From: Cohnella sp. GbtcB17
GTDB lineage: Bacteria; Bacillota; Bacilli; Paenibacillales; Paenibacillaceae
Direction: 5' to 3'
NCBI RefSeq assembly: GCF_019091135.1
Contig: NZ_JAGXJW010000001.1
Span: 48,785 to 112,784 of the forward strand
Length of the DNA: 64,000 bases
Part shown: one piece after another, positions 61,303 through 64,000 of the stretch
Layout of the letters: each line of letters opens with the position of its first letter
Position numbering within the stretch: the stretch's first letter is position 1
Notes under the pieces: generated by a model
The model's database searches: none
What the model was told of the DNA's origin: nothing
The model's input: the letters and a program-made list of their open reading frames with translations, nothing else
Translations under genes and position numbers: made by a program

Positions 61303-62565
61303 TTACAGCTTCGTCACCGAATAGCCGTCATTTTTTAGATGCGTAACGATTCCGTCGTGGCCGAGCATGTGCGCCGCGCCGACGACGATCATGCGGGTGA
61401 CGTTTTGGTCGTCGTTTAGGTAGCCCTCGATCTTGCTCGTCATTGTCAGGTTGCGGTCGATGATGAGGGCCTTGTAGTACTCTTGATTTTCCGCGGACGC
61501 CTTGGTCATCTCGACAAGTGCGTCCTCATCCCCCGTGACCCACATGCGCGTGAGCGCATCGATCCCCGCGCCGCCTTGGGCGCTTGGGAGATTGTAAGCG
61601 TCGATCGCTTCCTTGAGCTGCGCCTCCTGAAGGGCCGGAGAGAAGCGGTCGAACATGTCCAGCTGACTCTCCGCCGACTCCAGCGGGACGATCAGCTTGT
61701 TGTCCTGGGCGGCTTTTCCCATGAAATACACGTCGATGCCGAGATTCGCCTGATAGCCGTCGCTCTCGCTCTGCAGGGACGGAAGCGATTGCGCGACGAC
61801 CCACGGCTCGTATTGGTCGAAAGCTGTGAGGGGCATTTTGTTCGCTATCAGGATGTCGACGAGCGACTGGTACGTTTCGGCGGAAATATGATCCTTCAGC
61901 GTCGTTCCGTCTTTATAGGTGCCTTTTTCCTCGACCAGCTTCTCCATCGCATCCGCGTCCACCTTCGTCATGTCGACTTCGACGCCGAGATAGCTCGAAG
62001 CCTTGTAGGCAGCCTCGATCTCCGCGCGAAGCGGGTACATTTTCGCTTGGGCGACGTGAATGGAGCCGAGCAGGTAGACGGTGTTGCCGTTTTTCTCCGC
62101 CTTCCATAGGAAACCCTTGCTCCCGCCCGGTAGACCGGCCGGCGCGAGAGCTACAGCGTTATTTTTCGCATCCCAGGTTACCTTGTAGCCGACCGCTTCG
62201 GCGACGAAGCGCAGCGGGACGTAGGTCGTGCCGCGAATGACGCGCGGGACAGCATCGAGCGACTCGACGACGCCGTTGACGACGGCCGTGTCGTTGCCGA
62301 CCTGCAGGGCGAAGGACAATCCGCTTTTCGTTCCCGTTACGGTTTGGGTTTTGCCGTCCCAATAAAGATTGACGCCGAGCTTATCGGTCAGCGGCCGGAG
62401 CGGCACGAGCGTCGTGCCGTTTTCGACCATCGGCGCGCCTTGCTTGAACGAGACGGCTGCGCCGTCCATCCAGACGCTGACAGGCTTGGCGGCGGCTGAG
62501 GCCGCGCCGGAAAAGACGCTTACTGCCAGGAAGAGAGAGAGAAAAAGAGCACCGAGCTTTTTCAA
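61303..62565 (-). CDS. Exported TraB/GumN-family protein with N-terminal copper-amine-oxidase-N domain
   Basis: A 420-residue exported protein. Signal peptide KKLGALFLSLFLAVSVFSGAASA, then a copper-amine-oxidase-N type domain (about 25-140: TTLVPLRPLTDKLGVNLYWDG, TTYVPLRFVAEAVGYKVTWD), then a TraB/GumN domain (about 150-420) with FLWKAEKNGNTVYLLGSIHVA, GVEVDM and the C-terminal VVGAAHMLGHDGIVTHL. TraB/GumN and the related Tiki proteins are metal-dependent hydrolase-like; the two conserved Gly-x-x-His stretches are present. The start is taken as TTG 62565 with ACAGGAG upstream, since the ATG at 62619 would put 18 charged residues before the signal peptide. Confidence 0.85.
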   Translation of the reverse strand: MKKLGALFLSLFLAVSVFSGAASAAAKPVSVWMDGAAVSFKQGAPMVENGTTLVPLRPLTDKLGVNLYWDGKTQTVTGTKSGLSFALQVGNDTAVVNGVVESLDAVPRVIRGTTYVPLRFVAEAVGYKVTWDAKNNAVALAPAGLPGGSKGFLWKAEKNGNTVYLLGSIHVAQAKMYPLRAEIEAAYKASSYLGVEVDMTKVDADAMEKLVEEKGTYKDGTTLKDHISAETYQSLVDILIANKMPLTAFDQYEPWVVAQSLPSLQSESDGYQANLGIDVYFMGKAAQDNKLIVPLESAESQLDMFDRFSPALQEAQLKEAIDAYNLPSAQGGAGIDALTRMWVTGDEDALVEMTKASAENQEYYKALIIDRNLTMTSKIEGYLNDDQNVTRMIVVGAAHMLGHDGIVTHLKNDGYSVTKL

Positions 62566-62824
62566 CTGTACAACACTCCTGTCCGTCGAATTTGGCGACC
62601 GTCGATTTGAAACGATCATGATAAATCTTTAATCCTATCTGAATGTATACAGAATTAGGAAATATGAAACAGAAAGAGTCGGAGGTGTCGGTCCTCGGAC
62701 ATGGTACGATTGTGCAGTTGCGCAGGCGGGGCCGCCGGGTAAGAGCTAGTAAGCAACTCGCTGGCAACGCGTCGAGAACGCGATAGCAGGCAACGACGTT
62801 AAAAGACGGCAGGAGGAAACCGAT

Positions 62825-63655
62825 ATGCAATGGCAGGGAAGACGAGGCAGCGCGAACGTGGAGGACCGGCGGGGCATGAGCGGCGGCGGCAAGCTCGTCG
62901 GCGGCGGCATCGGCGGCATTATCGTGCTGGTGATCGCGTTGTTGTTCGGCGGCGGCGACATCGGCAGCATCTTGAACAATATGACGGGCACGACGACGAG
63001 CTCCGTGAGCGATACGCCTTATCAGGGAAGTCAGCAGGAAGAGGAGCTGGCCCAGTTCGTATCGGTCGTTCTCGCGGATACCGAGGACGTATGGACGCAG
63101 ATATTTGCGGAAAAAGGATTGACGTACGAGGATCCGAAGCTCGTCCTGTACAGCGGTAGCGTTCAGTCGGCCTGCGGGACGGCGGGCTCGTCCGTCGGAC
63201 CGTTCTATTGTCCGGGCGACCACAAACTGTACATCGACCTCAGCTTCTATGACGAGCTGAAGACGAAGTTCCAGGCGCCGGGCGACTTCGCCATGGCGTA
63301 CGTGATCGCGCACGAGGTCGGGCACCACGTGCAGACGCTGCTCGGCACGACCAACATGGGCGCGAAGCAGTCGAACGCCCAGTCCGTGCGCACCGAGCTG
63401 CAGGCGGACTACTTCGCGGGCGTCTGGGCGCATCACGCGCAGGACATGAACGTACTCGAGCAGGGCGACCTGGAAGAAGCAATCACGGCGGCCAGCGCGG
63501 TCGGCGACGATACGCTACAGAAAAAGGCGCAAGGCCACGTCGTGCCCGAAAGCTTCACGCACGGCACGTCCGAGCAGCGCATGAGATGGTTTAAAAAAGG
63601 GTTCGATAGCGGCACGATCGAGGGCGGGGATACGTTCAGCGCGAGAAATTTGTAA
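62825..63655 (+). CDS. Neutral zinc metallopeptidase, YpfJ family
   Basis: A 276-residue membrane-anchored protein. The N-terminus is the family's RRGSANVEDRRG followed by a Gly-rich single helix (GGIIVLVIALLFGGG), then SGSVQSACGTAGSSVGPFYCP, the zinc site HEVGHHVQ (His163, Glu164, His167) and ELQADYFAGVWAHHA with the third ligand. The end WFKKGFDSGTIEGGDTF is also typical. The family is widespread but of unknown physiological role. ATG 62825 has AGGAGGAAA upstream. It is divergent from the TraB-like gene across a 259-bp gap with no other gene. Confidence 0.92.
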   Translation: MQWQGRRGSANVEDRRGMSGGGKLVGGGIGGIIVLVIALLFGGGDIGSILNNMTGTTTSSVSDTPYQGSQQEEELAQFVSVVLADTEDVWTQIFAEKGLTYEDPKLVLYSGSVQSACGTAGSSVGPFYCPGDHKLYIDLSFYDELKTKFQAPGDFAMAYVIAHEVGHHVQTLLGTTNMGAKQSNAQSVRTELQADYFAGVWAHHAQDMNVLEQGDLEEAITAASAVGDDTLQKKAQGHVVPESFTHGTSEQRMRWFKKGFDSGTIEGGDTFSARNL

Positions 63656-63819
63656 GTCGATGACTCATGGCATGCGAATCTATCGCGCAAACATCCGAAG
63701 CGAGCTAGAATTGGCCGGGACTGGCGGGCTATCGTGCACGTTTGCATAAAAGTCGATCATCAGAATAGTAAGAGCCGCCGGGGTCCGGCGGCTTCTTGGC
63801 GCTGTGGGGATGCAGGAAT

Positions 63820-64000
63820 ATTGCCAATGCTGAGGTGCTCCGGGCCGGTCGGATAGTGCCAAAAAGCACTATCTCCGCTGCAGAGGCGCTCCGAACCGGG
63901 CGGATAAGTGCAATAAGTCACTATCTCCGCCCCCAAGGTGCCTTGGACCATGCTGATAAGTTCCAAAAAGCACTATCTCCGCTGTAAAGGCGCTCCGAAC
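63820..64000. repeat. 52-bp tandem repeat array running off the right edge
   Basis: ACTATCTCCGC begins at 63868, 63920 and 63972, a period of exactly 52 bp, with GGCGCTCCGAAC-like parts between. A partial first unit starts near 63820 and the array continues beyond the window. The segment GCTGATAAGTTCC (from about 63952) differs by one base from GCTGATTAGTTCC of the 51-bp array, and the ACT-x-CT-x-CGC...AGGCG layout is alike, so the two families are probably related. No gene is seen here. Confidence 0.85.

Overview
The window looks like chromosomal DNA of a high-GC, spore-former-type Firmicute of the Paenibacillaceae (Paenibacillus or Cohnella-like). The signs are strong AGGAGG ribosome-binding sites, frequent TTG and GTG starts, several sugar ABC transporters each with a YesN/AraC-type regulator and a lipoprotein binding protein, very large modular exported glycosidases, and copper-amine-oxidase-N type stalk domains. 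I saw no rRNA, tRNA, phage or insertion-sequence genes.

Region 1 (1-16819) is a glycan-use locus. It holds the end of an unrecognised large protein, a TIM-barrel sugar isomerase, a membrane-anchored AraC regulator, an LplB/YtcP/LipO-type ABC transporter, a 1924-residue exported protein with a GH99-like catalytic domain, and a GH2 beta-mannosidase-like enzyme. Together they suggest use of a mannose-containing glycan. Region 2 (16886-21060, minus strand) is a compact overlapping operon: D-Ala-D-Ala ligase, alanine racemase, M15 (VanXY/VanY-like) carboxypeptidase and a membrane acyltransferase. Its parts list matches D-Ser-type vancomycin-resistance operons, although the ligase residues look like an ordinary Ddl.

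Region 3 (21297-26417) has an iron alcohol dehydrogenase, a histidinol phosphatase, a SorC/DeoR regulator followed by a deoC broken by a one-base frameshift, and an Rpn-type nuclease with a perfect heptad-repeat tail. Region 4 (26931-33613) is a YesM/YesN two-component system driving a second sugar ABC transporter. Region 5 (33700-35450) is the oddest part: a small PD-(D/E)XK (DUF559/Vsr-like) nuclease gene sits between two arrays of one 51-bp tandem repeat, placed in inverted orientation.

Region 6 (35578-42545) carries a GH31 alpha-glucosidase, a zinc dehydrogenase, an orphan response regulator without the phosphoacceptor Asp, an exported parallel beta-helix protein and a GntR/FCD regulator. 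Region 7 (42809-59568) is a 13-gene operon-like run: a third sugar ABC transporter, then TIM-barrel isomerase, two Gfo/Idh dehydrogenases, a class V PLP enzyme, M20 deacylase, RidA, a metallo-beta-lactamase-fold hydrolase, an FAH-family hydrolase and two unusual glycosidase-like proteins. Shared AT-rich palindromes tie it to the GntR regulator and the zinc dehydrogenase. Region 8 (59754-63655) has an RCC1-like exported protein, a TraB/GumN protein and a zinc metallopeptidase; the window ends inside a second, 52-bp repeat array that resembles the 51-bp family.
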